The position numbers and the translations under genes were made by a program. A DNA stretch of 64,000 bases from Ophthalmolycus amberensis (Eukaryota; Chordata; Actinopteri; Perciformes; Zoarcidae): assembly GCA_024529925.1 (NCBI GenBank), contig JAFEUB010001051.1:1110501-1174500 (forward strand). Reading direction: 5' to 3'. Shown in pieces: positions 12,513 through 25,429 of this stretch. Each line of letters starts with the position of its first letter. Within the stretch, counting starts at the first letter, position 1. The notes beneath the pieces were generated by a model. That model did not search any database. It was not told where the DNA came from and was given only the letters and a program-made list of their open reading frames with translations.

Positions 12513-15500
12513 CACCGAAGACCGTACACACACTTTGAGAAAAAGTACGAACAAATGACATAAATCCACCTACCTGTTGAACTTCACGTCACAAAGTCTT
12601 GCTTCCATTCAAGTCGAACATGTTTGTACACTCTGCTGAGCCAATAAAAGAGCTCCGCCATGCAAACAAGACGCGAGCACGAGGGGCAGAATGTTTCTTT
12701 TGAGTATCAAATACTGACCCCCTGCCTGGATGTCAGCTGGAGTCAAAGGAGCTATACCATCCCATGTCAATCCAGTCGAGTTCGGTATCTTTTTGATGCA
12801 CAAAAGACAGATGTTTCTTTTGGAGGACTCCTTTAGTTTCACTCCAATAGTGTATGAATAACAAGTCATTTTTGCATGCGATGAAAATGCCTTTCTTGCA
12901 TTTTTTCATGTCATTTTTACACCGACATTGGTGTCCCAGAGTGTTTTTTATGTTATGTTTGGGAAGCTGTTTACATACATATTTTAATTAGTTGACAGTT
13001 ATTTTAAGCTCAACCTTGAGTAACATGACCATTTGATGGATGATATACAGTAAATAAATGGCACCATAAAATAAGGGAGGAAAGAAGGGATTTTTTAAGT
13101 GTCCACTTAAGGCCTCTGGCCTGATTTGGCATCGTGGCTGATGCAACCCCATCACAAAATGGTCTGTAGTTTTAGTTGAGTATTCCTTTAGCCATAGTTG
13201 TACACAGCACAAAGCTAAGACATTGCCTTACTCAACTAAGTGAGTAGGCCTCATACCGTGCGTATTGTATGATGGCGTGAGCTTCAGTATTCACTCAACT
13301 TTTAGCTTCAGCAGCTCCTGAAGGAAACATGCCTGTAAGAGCCATTTTGTATTCTTAACAGTTTTTTGTATTCCAAATACTGTAGCTGCAGCCATGTAAG
13401 CCACTCAGCTGGTTTACAGCAGAATGTTTCAGCACTGTTTTTGAGGAGGGAAAAATGAAATAAAACAGGCTTTAGTTGGCTGAAAAAGCACACAGTGAAA
13501 TACCCACGAGCGACGACCTTTTGAAGTCATGCTTGGCTTTCCGTGTGCTGTCAGGCTGGTGGCCTCTGGCTTAGAGGAGCAGCGGTTTGTCCGGCGCTCA
13601 CGGAGAGAATGGAGGATGGCAGAGAGGCAGAGTTTGGGAGGAGGAGGAGGACTGGATTGGATTGACAGCAGCGGGTTGCCCTGAGAACAATGTTGGCTCC
13701 TTAAGGGTTGGGTTCCCCGCTTCATGTGAACGCTTGCCGGCTGAGAAGAATGAAAGGCGCCACCTTGCTGTGAGGTCAAGGGTCGGCGTTGGTCTGAATG
13801 CTCATTTCTCTCAGACGAGGTGGTGGTGAGGGTGAAAAACTCAAAGTAATGATTGATGTCGGAGATCAGCTGCCAGTCACACCAGCTGTTCGTAAGGTCA
13901 AACTTAGCCTCTATGTTTACTTTGTGGAGATTTAGCATCACTAAATCAATTAATGAATTAAATTAGTTCTTATGCAGCGAGGTGTTTATAAATATTCTGT
14001 CAGGTGCAACTGTTGCAGCTAACTGGACCAACTGACAAAGCTAACGTTAGCTTAAAAAATAGGTAATATTGATATAGCTTGATGCATCTGACCCAACAGA
14101 CTTCTGTTAAATGATGTCAACTGGGAAGATTCTAAATTGCACATTGTTATTTCACAAACATTATGTAACATACATAATATAAAATCATTTTGTCTTCTTT
14201 ATGCATAATCCGATATTTCCCACTCATTCTAAAGTGCATTCATTTTAGCCTACTGTAAATCACATACTTAAGGTCTGCAGATATAAATATAACAAAGCCA
14301 TACCTAAATTTACAAAGGATTTGTAATGAAGTTTTGTATCTAAAAACTGCAACTTTTTGGAAGTTATGCTACAGCTTGTGATGCTACATTGACTTTCATT
14401 TTACAAGTGCTTTTGATTGGACGGCGCCAAAGATCATTCCTAGCAGCTGATTTACATTACATTCATCATTAAAGTCTTTACAAGCTTAGACATTAATGGT
14501 ACAATCCAATTTAATAAATTACTAGTTTGAAACTAGGTAGTCGTTACAACGAACTAAGGAACATACTAATAGCTTTACGAATAACTGGTGCAACCTAATC
14601 CAGAATCTATCCATTCAGAGAAACTCCAGAATTCACTGTTGCGATACAATGCACTGAAATCTTGTTACGCAAGTCTTCACCAATTTAATGTGTGAACCTG
14701 AACTTCATCCGACTGCAGAGAGGCAGTTTGTGTTGCTGGCATATTTCATCATTTCCAATTTGGCTTTGAGGGAAGTGAGGGATTATTTGCTGACTATTTT
14801 TGAAAGAAACCCAACTCCCAAATGCTGGAGTCAAATAGGTGTGCAAAACACAAACCAGAGGGACTATTGTCTGCTTCTGCTTGCACCAGAGGTTGTTATC
14901 ACCACCAGCACACACTCTGATAAAGCAGTGAAAAAAAAACCTCCAGCTGCTGTGTGTGAGGCTGGTGACTGTTTAATGAGCTGTAACGTGCACAGTGTGT
15001 TTAGACTCCATACTCACTCCTGCCTAATACTCCTTCCCCATTCCCCCAAGCCCGGCCGCAACGGGAGATAAATCTCCTCGGGAGCCACATGATATGCCTC
15101 CTCGTTGTTAATTGAGATTTAGTGCTTATATTAACATTTTGCTGTCCAGTGTTTGAAAGCTTAGATGCGTGCCAAGTCCTCTGGAATCGGGATTAAAGTT
15201 AAAGAGACAGCCAAAATAACTACGGCATGTCCTGTTACATCCAACCTATATCCCCCACTCCTTCAGACAGATCTCTCATTTCACCTGTATTTACACAGAC
15301 AAGACTCGCACTTCGGTTCATATAGTGGAGAATAAATAGTGAGCCGGCCTGTTGCCTCTGTAGATTGTCATGGGGGTGGAGAAGTAGAGGGGGTTGGGGA
15401 GTTGTAAGGTTTGAATTTCAGAAGGAGACGCAAAGGAAGTCATAGAGCTAACTATCTTTAATATGAGACAGTGGATGATTAAAGCTAAATAAACAATGTT

Positions 15501-18500
15501 TGCAGACGCAGAGCTGTTTGAGCAAGTAATGGCACAGAATCACATCCGCTGGCTTTCCCAGCACATAGCAGCGGACGGTAAATTGACTGCTCTCATCAGG
15601 GCAGTCAGGGCTTGCATTTGGGGATTAATTGTGGTTCTTTTTACAACAAGACAATTTTGCTTAACGCTGCATTCATTACTTCATGTTTTTTTTGGAGACT
15701 CAGAAAATAGCAGCATTTAAATAATGTAACTAATTTATTTAGGTACAATGTTTTGCCAAAATGCAATAAATAGCTTTAATTTCAGAGCGATATTCCATCA
15801 CACAAGAGGCCACTCTTTAAGGTTTTATGCATAGTGTCTTTTCATTGTAAACTTCCAGTGTAGTTTTTAGGTTTACTTAGGTAGAACTACTTGTTTAGGC
15901 CTATGAAAAAAGATGGCTTGCATTAAAATAAGTGTGTTTGTGAAGTAAAATATTAACGACTTAATTTTGATTAGTTCAGTACAAAACAAAAATAACGTTA
16001 AAATAAGTCAAAGTTGACTTGGTTTCACATGGGACACTAACGTCAGTGTCCTGGGTGAAAGTCCTGTGTTTGTTTGAAAAATATTGAATAGTGCAGCTTT
16101 GCATAGAATATTTACGTGATTATTGCATCTTTAATCTCAAAGTTTTTAATGCATTATATGTTATATGTATCCCAATGTCCCCAGGTCAGATTTTTACCAG
16201 ACCATTTTTGTATGATCTCATTTTGTGAAGAAATGCAGTATGCATCTACTGTTTTACAGTAGCAGTTGCCATTGAAAGGTACCTGTCAAGATCAGACGGA
16301 CAAGCTTAGACCCCCTCTTTTGATCTGCGACTCCACGACACCATCGTTTAACTTTACCCAGGATGTTGAATGAACCTCTAAACTCTAGCCGTTATCAGCC
16401 TCGTGTCAGGATTCGAGCCAGTGGGCCCCTACAGTAGCCAGTCGTGATAGTGATCCTGCTTTGTGTTAGCATTTATGTTTGTGTGATATCCATCTCAGAG
16501 GGGGTTCCTGTGGGATCAGTGGAGGGGTTGCTGTCCTAGTCGCTTTTTAGCACAGGAGAGTGTTCTGGGTTCTGTGATGTAGAGACTGAGGAACATACAA
16601 AGGGCAGGAAGACCTACATACAGCAGCCAGGGGTTAGTAATGCGATACAGATGGAATCCATACCGGTGGCTTGATGAGAGGGTCTGTCATTTCAACAACC
16701 GTACCTCTGCTAGTATAGACCACAATATAATAGCTTTTACTGTTAGCCTCCACCAGATGGGGTCTTTGTGGTGAATGGGGAAAGGTATACCTGACAGCAC
16801 GGTGCAAACTCCAATGTGAGCTAAATGTACCTGACGTTGGGTTTCTGAAAGCGTCTAAGGTAGTCCTGATAAAATGTCGAAAATCATTGAATGTGATCCC
16901 TTTGGAAGGGTTATTATACAGAAGGAAAAGAGGAAAAATGCCATGTATCCAGGACCACCCGTGAACCTCTGAAAGATTGTATATAATTTGGGCAACTAAT
17001 GTTTGTGAAACTGCATTGCAACTCACAAAGGATTCATTTTGTGATGCTTACGGGCTTTTAAATGGATCCAGATTGCTGGCTTGCCAAGATGACAGTCACC
17101 CTGTTGTCATTGACTATAGGCCCTGAGTAAAAAGTCTGTACCGCAGATATTGCCAATGACAACACACAATCTTCTACATGGTGGCGAGCGGAGCGGAAAG
17201 TCAGTTAAAACCACAAACTGTGTCTTTTAAAGAGGTTTTGTGCCAGCGACGTTCTTGTGTCTTTGAATGTGACTCTGGTGACAAAAGTTTCCCCAGATTG
17301 CTTTCTTTTATTTGAATGCTTTTGGGCTGTTTTACTGTGTTTTCTCAAAGTGAAAGGGCAATGAAAATGTGTTTGAAGGGCTGCTGTTCCCCTGGCTAAA
17401 GTCATAATTTCAACACAGAGGCCAGGGCGACACCAGGGTTGCTTCATTGGAAACCAAGCAGCATTTCTGTGGTAAGACCATGCAATAGGTTGCTTTAGTT
17501 CACTACATTTTGCTCTCCCTTTCCCTCTAATATTCCCACTCATCAGTCAGAGTGCAAACTTAGCAAGAGTATCAGCTTATTCTCCTGGGCTGTGAGACTG
17601 GTCTGTAATTTCATTTCCATCCAGTGCAGACGTATATCTCCCTTAAATGAGTCTTTCTGTGTGTGACGGAGGTTGGAACACACGCGGTTTATTAGGAACA
17701 ACTTCGGTTCTGCTTAGTTGAAATATACCAGTCCACCCGTCCTCAAGGGATGGAGACACGTCCAACCCACCACCCCACCGGGCATCGATCCCTGCTCACA
17801 CGGGCCCCCGGCCAGAGCCAGACAGCGCCAAGAAAATGTGGTGAAACTCACTTCAGAGAATGTGTCATGCCCTTCTCAGTCACTCCCGCTGTGCCACAGG
17901 TCCAAGTCTCAGCCTCAGTGGAGGGTAACACAAACAGGCTGCACAGCAAGGGGCGACGCTGGCCAAGTCAAACGAAAGGGGAATTTGTACGCACAGGCAT
18001 GCTGCACATGCACACAACGGCAGAAATATGGTTCTTCAAACACGCGCTACATGCACATGCTTCCATGAAAACACACTCCTCTCTCAAAAGCACCTAAAAT
18101 GAAGTGTACACAAACACACTTCATAATCGCAGTGCAACTGTGGATTGAGGGCAAATAAACAGACAGCGTGAAATATGTTAATATCCACCAATAATTTCCA
18201 CATGTTGCAGGAACATGACCCATTGAAATGCGCACACAGGATCCTCATCTGCGTCGTTGCCAGCGTCAGTGCAGCTGCTCATTGAATGGAAGGAGAAGGG
18301 AGTCTTCGTGGCATAGCGGCGCACAGGTGTAGGAAACCCTCGGTAGCTTAACCACAGGCAAGCAGTGTGCAGGAGTGATTTCTGGAAATGTTGATGTGCC
18401 CTCTCATCCGCATGCCAATTTACCTCTTTCACAGCCATTGGCAGTTCTGCCGCCTGTTATTTACGGTAGTTTAATTTATTAAATTTTTTCCCCCCATCGC

Positions 18501-20667
18501 AGTCTGCGAAGACCTGCCCTACTCTGCCTCTGATCAATGCACGTTGCCTATATGTATGGAATACAATCCCAGATCCCTTTGTGATTTAAATATGGATGAG
18601 GTGTCATTATTAAATTGCATTTTTAACATAAACGTTGATATGGCACCCGGGTTAATGAAAAAATTAAAACATGGCACCTGATAACAAGAAGGTTGCTGAC
18701 CCCTGGCATCGCGTCGTGTAAATGACATGTCAGCGGCTGAGCGTGCTGCTCCGCTGTGCCCCACTCGCCCGCTTCAGCGCAGCACAGATGCAGCTTTGTC
18801 GGCTTGGCAGAGGAGACCGGGCCCCGCCCCGAATTCATATTTGTATGTGATGATGGAGCAACTCAAGCTTTTATAGAAACTGCGCCCGAAGCTGCTTCAT
18901 ATGGCCTTTTCCTGTTGTTTATTCTTAGTGAAAAAACTGAATACGGTACGTTGTATCTCTTTTGGTATGGTTGCAGTCACTTTTTTAGATGGACGTCTTT
19001 GTTTGCATTGTAACTAAAGAGTTAATTTAACTGACCAAAATAACATTTTGAAAACACTTCCTCATAGGGATAAACATGGTTAATCTTGGTTGGCATGCGC
19101 CCCATCACTTAGTCATGTGTGCCACGGGTCATCCACATTGTGCATATACGTAAACACACGCACTTAAACACGTACATGCAGATAAGCCTGAACACCGTAG
19201 TAACTCTCCATCACATGGTCTGAGGCAGAGTTTTCACCTGCTGGATCTGCACTCACAAAGACCTCATTGTGACCGGTTGGATTCCACTGTTAGTCCTGGG
19301 TGAGCTTATAGGGTTTTGGAACACACACACACATATGCATGCATTCTCGTCGAAACACGCTTTCACACCAACATCCGCAGTGACAAGCATACAGAGTTAA
19401 ACTTGCATGAACTGTATATAAGAAGGAAAGAAGTCATGTGGAGAGTCTCACACGCATGCTATTGTCTGGAACGGCTCAGCCTGGTTTTGCCAATCCTTAT
19501 CTAAATTTGAAAGCTTTTACACCTTCAACATATAAACACACACAGCAGCAGCAAAGAGAGGATTGGTGCTGTTTGAAACAAGGTTATTATTTCTAGAATT
19601 TATTACTAGTATGGTAAATAATTAATTTTTTTCTTATGTGCTGGAAATGCAAAAGGGGTTGAACTTTTTTTGAGTAGGAATGCCACAGGCTGCTACTCTC
19701 ATAGTTTCAGTGAATATCATAGTCCAACACCACCATCTGCTGGAGAAGATACAAACACTCTCTTATGAATAGCACTGTTACCGAACACTGTGGTTTTTAT
19801 TAAACATTAGATTAAAATACATAGGCCCTGGTCTTAGAAATGACCTGATCTTGTGGCTCCATGTTTTGGAGGGATACCGTGTATTTATGTTTTAATTGCA
19901 GACATTCTACCCAAAGTTAATATTGGTAAATTCATCCAGCGGCAGAGGTCATTATTTGTTTCGAGCTGTGGGCTGAAGTTGATACTTAACAGCTCTGACA
20001 GCCTTGGGGGAATGTTGATGCCAAATATGTGTGACCAGTGCCCAGTGGTAGAAGTGGTGTATGGGTTGATACCTAATGTAAAGATATTGGATTTAGTCCA
20101 GGTAATACTGTAGTTAAGAGATTTTAGAGAATGATTTAATGAGGTTGATGAATGATTGATTGAACTACACGCTGAATATCACGTGCACACAACTTCCTCC
20201 TCTAACAGGCATAGGCCCAATCCCAATCTCCCCCCTGAACCCTAAACCCTGAACCCTCAGGGACTTAATTGACGTCACCTGGTAAGTGGTTGAGTGTGAG
20301 AGGCTGCAAGGGCTCGGAATGGTATAAATAGGAATGGGACAGCACTTTGTGTCATCTGAGGTCACCTTGACAGCGTCGCAAAACATGTTGCGTACCATTG
20401 TGAGTTTGGGAATTTTTATTTGACATTTTTTACTTTCTTCGCGGCCTAGGTAGGTATCGACTGCCAGATTTCAATATCTTGCAGGCTCTTGCCTTACAGA
20501 GTGGACGAGAGGTCATTTTCAAATAATCTATTCACTTGTTTCTGTCAGAAGAACAAAAATGTTAAGACATTGATGAATAAACTTGATATATGCATGCATT
20601 GCTTTAATTTCACGTGTTGAATGTACCATCTTAAATCCTTATTAATGTAGTGTTTGTGTAAATTTAG

Positions 20668-20928
20668 GCATTCCACTGCGCCCACTATGCCAGGCTGAAC
20701 AGCCATGTGCCAGTCCTCAGGACCTACATGAATGTGGAACGAGACATGAGGATTGACTTTAGGGTGTCAAGAGAGTCCTTCTCACCATTTTGCACCAGGA
20801 GAGGGATCAAGGCTGGGGACATCATTTAGAGGTCCTTATTTGTGTTTTGGCTGGCCCATGGGGCGTCTGATGTGCCAAAGTCTACAATTTGTAGAGTTGT
20901 GCACAGGATTGCTAAAGAGATTCGATGG
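20668..20928 (+). pseudogene. Harbinger transposase, N-terminal fragment
   Basis: After a TTTAG acceptor-like site the frame reads 'HCAHYARLNSHVPVLRTYM', then 'RVSRESFSPF', and after an in-frame TAG reads 'RSLFVFWLAHGAS', then 'KSTICRVVHRIAKEIRW'. Known HARBI1-like transposases have the same succession (FRVSRESF; VFLYWLA-GAS; RVVHRVA). There is one stop codon and an internal loss of about eight residues, so it is dead. The continuation lies about 4 kb away, beyond the LINE. Confidence 0.75.
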
Positions 20929-20929
20929 A

Positions 20930-22258
20930 CAAACGCTAGCTAAGACACAGCTAACTAGCACAACCAGGCCTACCAAGAAACAGGAGGAGAGAGCAGATAA
21001 TGAATCTTCAAATGGTAGTCCTCCCTGGAACTCTCTCGGTGCAAAGCCGAAGAGAAAATATGTGGGAGGACGACTAACAGGCAGAGTCCAGCGCCCTGGG
21101 ATTAGTGATGCGACTGGCTGGCCTGCACTAGCACACAGGCAGAACTCCTCCTCAACCCCTGCACCCAGACGGACAAAGCCAAGGACAGCTAATAAAAGTA
21201 AAACCTGCAAAACACCTCCACAACAACCAAGCCTACAACTTCAAAACAGATTTGCTCCATTGTCGCAGGATCCTAAATCTCCATCTGATGACCTGGATAA
21301 GCAGCTATCTCCTCAAAGCAGGGTAAGAACTGAGAGTCAATGTGAGAGTAAAAGGCCGCAGGCAAAGCTAGTGACTGGGCCTGAGACTCTGATTGTTGGT
21401 GACTATGCTGTAAAAGATGCCAGAAAACTGTGCAGCAAGAACACCAAAATACTCTGCTTTCCGAAAGATATGGTCTCTGACATGAGAGACAAAATTCTGG
21501 ACATCGTAGCTGACTATCCCACAGCGAAAAACATCATCGTGCATGCAGGAAGCTGTGATATTGTGAAACAACAGTCTGAAGTTCTGAAGCGAGACTTTAT
21601 TGATCTGTTAAACACAGTCAGCTCTGTCAAGGCTGAGGTGTTCATCAGTGGCCCTCTCCCAACAGTCAGAGGAGGAGATGAAGGATTCAGCAGGCTGTTT
21701 GCACTGAACAAATGGCTGTCAACTGCATGTACTGACCATTCAGTACATTTTATCAACAATTTCTACCTTTTCTGGGAGCGCAGACATCTTTTTACAGCGC
21801 ATGGAGTTTCCCTAAACAAGTCAGGGGTAAAATTGTTTACCTCTAACCTATTTTTCTCTCTGCGTCACTCGTCTGTCCCAACTGCCAAGGACAAGATACA
21901 AGAGGAGTCTAAACAAGAGATAACCACACAGCATCGCCATGGAGACCTTACGGGAAGAATGCCCCCGCCTAACGCCCCACCCTTCCTAGACGCGGAGTCA
22001 GCACCTACTTCAGGTCCATACTCTGGACTGCAAAGTACTGACTTCCTAGAAGAGGAGTCTTTACCTCCCTCCCCAGCACCTACTTCTATTTCGGGTCCAT
22101 ACTCTGGATCGCAAGCCTCTCTCACACTCTCCCCATCCTCCCCCCACCTGGAGTTCACTGACCACATGAACGAGCTGGTCATTGCTGGAACCAAACACAC
22201 TCCTCTCCCCACTCCTCGACGGAACTACAACCATCCTCCGTCTCCCCTAAATAATTGA
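20930..22258 (+). pseudogene. LINE ORF1 (esterase-like domain), 5'-truncated
   Basis: The open frame runs on from the Harbinger sequence but its LINE part starts near 20930, so there is no native start codon. The first half is basic and Ser/Pro/Lys-rich, as expected for nucleic-acid binding. From about 21384 comes the SGNH-like fold: 'ETLIVGDYAVKD', 'NIIVHAGSCDIVKQQSEVLK', 'EVFISGPLPTVRGG', 'FINNFYLFWERR', 'LNKSGVKLF'. Family members usually show GDS, G-ND and DG-H at the three catalytic blocks; here they are GDY, GSCD and HGVS. The esterase therefore looks inactive. A Ser/Pro-rich tail follows. Confidence 0.75.
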
Positions 22259-22327
22259 TATCTTCTGGGTCCAGGCTACAAGGCTAATGATACCAATGAC
22301 TCTCTCCAGGAAAGGTCAGGGCCCTGT

Positions 22328-24963
22328 TTGCAGCTAGCCGTTTCAATTCCTGTCCTGCAAGTTCATAGAAAAGGAAAGGTGCGAAGAAACAATAGTAAAC
22401 ATGCAAACTTATCAAACTTAGCATACATTCCTCGTCAGCCTGTCCAAATAAATTGGGCAAAGAAAGCTTTAACCACATTAAACTTAGCTTTATTAAATGT
22501 CAGGTCTCTGTCAGGAAAAACATTTTTAATCAATGATTTTATTATGAGGCACAAACTGGACATTTTGTTTTTAACTGAAACTTGGTTAAATCAAGATAAC
22601 AATGCAGCTGTTCTTATTGAATCAACACCTCCCAACTTCAGTTTCATGAGCGAAACAAGAGCGCATAAGAAAGGAGGTGGAGTTGCTGTTTTATTTAATG
22701 ATTCTCTTCAATGCAAGCAGATGTCCTTTGGTCATTTTAGTTCTTTTGAATATGTGGCTCTAAATTCCACTCAAGCTTTATTCCTAAACATTTACAGACC
22801 GCCTAAATACTGTGCGACCTTCTTTGATGAGTTTACTGAACTGCTGTCTGTAATCTGTATTGATTTTGACTGTGTTGTTATTGTTGGTGATTTTAATATC
22901 CATGTTGATAATCCCCAGGACAGAGGGTCTATAGAACTATGTGGTGTCCTTGATAACTATGATCTGACTCAGCATGTGACAGGACCCACCCACAACAGGG
23001 GGCACACTCTGGACCTAATCATCACCAAAGGTGTAAACATTTCCAAGGTTGCTGTGACTGATGTTGCACTCTCTGATCATTTCTGTGTTTTCTTTGAGAG
23101 TGCAATCTCCTTGCACACAAATGTCCAAACCAAGGTTGTGACAAAGCGTTACATCTCTGAAAACACCAGTGAACTATTTATTCAGAAGTTCACCTCCACA
23201 CCAGCCCTCTCTTGCCTCTCAGTCAATGAGCTTGTAGATGGCTTCAATTTTAAAGTAAAAAATATTATTGATGCCATTGCACCCACAAAAGTGAAGGTTG
23301 TCTCGGGTAAGCAAAGATCTCCTTGGAGAAATGCTACGCTGGTCAAAATAGAGAAACGAGAGTGTCGGAAAGCTGAGCGCAGGTGGCGAAAAAACTAATC
23401 TCCAGGTTCACTGTGACATCTATAAAGAGAGACTTCGCAATTATAATTTGGAACTTAGAAATGCAAGGCAGTCATTCTTCTCTGACATCATAACCAAAAA
23501 CAAGAACAATACACGCGCCTTATTTGCTACTGTCGACAGGCTAACAAACCCTCCAGTGTCGGTAGCTGCTGAACTCCAATCCACCTGGGCATGCAATCAA
23601 TTTGCCTCCTTTTTTACTGACAAAATTCAGAAAATTAGACAAGCAGTCAGTGCCTCCACATCAACCACAGGATATGTGTTGTCCCGATCTCTGAATAACA
23701 TCCATTCAAATATCATGACACAATTTCATTCAATCGACCGTAGAAGCCTAGAAGACATTATACAACATCTGAAGTCATCCTCCTGCTGCTTGGATATTCT
23801 ACCAACACACTTTTTCAAAAATATTTCAAACTGCATGACCACTGATCTTTTACAAATTGTAAACACATCCCTTCTCTCAGGTGTCTTCCCACAAGCCCTA
23901 AAAACTGCAGTTATTAAACCACTCCTAAAGAAGGTTAGTTTAGACTCCGCAACGATGAAAAATTATCGGCCAATATCAAACCTCCCATTTTTAAGTAAAA
24001 TAATTGAAAAAGCGGTTTTCCAACAGCTGACCAACTTCTTGACCGTAAATAACTGCTTTGATGTTTTCCAGTCAGGCTTTCGACAGCACCACAGCACTGA
24101 AACTGCTCTTGTTAAGGTTTTCAACGACATCCACTTAAACATAGACAATGGCAGAAGTTCAGTCTTAGTGTTACTAGATCTCAGTGCTGCATTCGACACG
24201 GTCGACCATGCCATACTCCTAGAAAGACTAAAAATCTGGGTGGGACTCTCTGGCACAGCACTTAACTGGTTTGAATCCTACTTGAAGGGCCGAGAATACT
24301 TTGTGTCCGTAGCTGATTACACATCAGAGCTGACTAAAATGACATGTGGTGTTCCCCAAGGTTCAATACTGGGGCCTCTTCTGTTCAACATCTACATGCT
24401 TCCACTAGCTCAGATTATGGAAAACAACAAAGTGTGTTATCATAATTATGCAGACGACACACAAATCTACATAACTATGTCACCAGGGGACTATAATCCC
24501 ATACAAGGGCTGGGTAACTGCATTGAACAAATCAACAACTGGATGTGCCAGAATTTTCTTCAATTAAACAAAGATAAAACAGAAGTAATTGTTTTTGGTA
24601 CCAAGGACGAACAATTGAAAATCACCGCTCAGCTTCAGTCACTGATGTTAAAACCCACAAACCAAGCCAGAAATCTAGGTGTAGTTATGGATTCAGACCT
24701 CAACCTGAACAGCCATATCAAGACAATTACAAAATCAGCCTATTATCACCTGAAGAATATATCAAGGATTAGAGGATTTATGTCTCAACAGGATTTGGAA
24801 AAACTTGTCCACGCATTTATCTTCAGCAGACTGGACTACTGTAACGGTGTGTTTACAGGTCTCTGTAAAAAGTCCGTCAGAAAGCTGCAGCTGATTCAGA
24901 ACGCTGCAGCTCGAGTCCTCACTAAGATACATCTAAGGTCATCTTCTTCCCCAGTCCTAACAC
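22328..24963 (+). pseudogene. LINE ORF2: endonuclease plus reverse transcriptase, frameshifted
   Basis: The first part (to 23398) is an apurinic-type EEP endonuclease with 'LNVRSLSGK', 'LTETWL', 'VGDFNIHVD' and 'LSDHFCVFFES'. The second part (about 23399-24963) is a non-LTR reverse transcriptase with 'NYRPISNLPFLSKIIEK', 'LDLSAAFDTVDH', 'GVPQGSILGPLLF' and the catalytic 'YADD' at about 24449-24460. The two parts are in different frames. A run of six A at 23389-23394 marks the shift: with one A fewer, the frame continues directly. The C-terminal end beyond 'NAAARVLT' is lost. This copy cannot produce a normal ORF2 protein. Confidence 0.85.
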
Positions 24964-25310
24964 CTTGGAGGAGGTTGGCCCAGGATTTGGACAGCTGGCA
25001 CAGCATGAGGCCTTCAATAAGGCTGTGGGGGCCATAGATGGCTGTCAAGTTCGAATGAAACCACCCAAACATAACCAGTTTGATTATTTAAATTACAAGC
25101 AGTTTCAGTCCATTCAACTGCAAGGCATCTGTGACTATGGAGGTTCAGTACATGACACTCTGTGAGCAACAGCCCCGTTTATTTCAAAGCACTGTACCAC
25201 CCCACCTGGTTGTTTTGGGAGATGGAGGCTACCCTTGTCTTGAGCTCCCTATTGCTATTATGACCCCTTTCAGACACCCATTAAAAGGAAGGATGCAGGA
25301 GCACTTTATA
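24964..25310 (+). pseudogene. Harbinger transposase, catalytic-domain fragment
   Basis: Reads 'LEEVGPGFGQLAQHEAFNKA', 'VGAIDGCQVRMKPPKHNQFD', 'YLNYKQFQSIQLQGICDYGG', then 'SVHDT'. After a frame change comes 'VVLGDGGYPCLELPIAIMTP'. These are hallmarks of the DDE domain of Harbinger/HARBI1 proteins: GAIDGCH, DYLNYKQFHSIQLQ, GSVHDT and LGDGGYP. Roughly ten residues between ICD and SVHDT are missing, and the frame is broken. The N-terminal part lies upstream of the LINE. Confidence 0.85.
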
Positions 25311-25429
25311 GTGATTTATAGCTGTACATATTTTCAAACACATGAAATTAAACCAACTCACAGGGTTGACCACAAATTAAAATATTACAGCCAAACAAAA
25401 AGTAACAGGCTACTGCTTCTCTAGCTCCC

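Larger units (their letters stand above)
10978..20213. other. Intergenic region, no gene seen
   Basis: No convincing exon chain was found on either strand. The longest open frame (170 codons on the - strand, 13429-13941) is low in conserved-looking content and contains a polyproline run from a GGAGGAGGAGG tract. The region has one GT microsatellite and one GC-balanced, complex stretch near 12040-12260 that could be a conserved element. The rest is ordinary non-coding sequence. Confidence 0.55.
20929..24963 (+). mobile_element. CR1/L2-group LINE retrotransposon, incomplete at both ends
   Basis: It is bounded on both sides by Harbinger transposase sequence. ORF1 has an esterase-like (SGNH) domain and ORF2 has an endonuclease followed by reverse transcriptase, the arrangement of CR1/L2-type elements. 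No start codon for ORF1 lies inside the element, so the 5' end is missing. The 3' end stops shortly after the reverse transcriptase thumb ('NAAARVLTKI...'), with no 3' UTR or terminal repeats. No target duplication was found. Confidence 0.8.

Noticed and set aside
13429..13941. 170-codon open frame on the - strand
   Set aside because: Low-complexity patches, no domain, no matching splice sites and no neighbouring exons; consistent with chance.
20753..22258. A single 501-codon gene
   Set aside because: Its first 60 codons are Harbinger transposase DNA read out of frame and the remainder is truncated LINE ORF1; it also starts at TTG.
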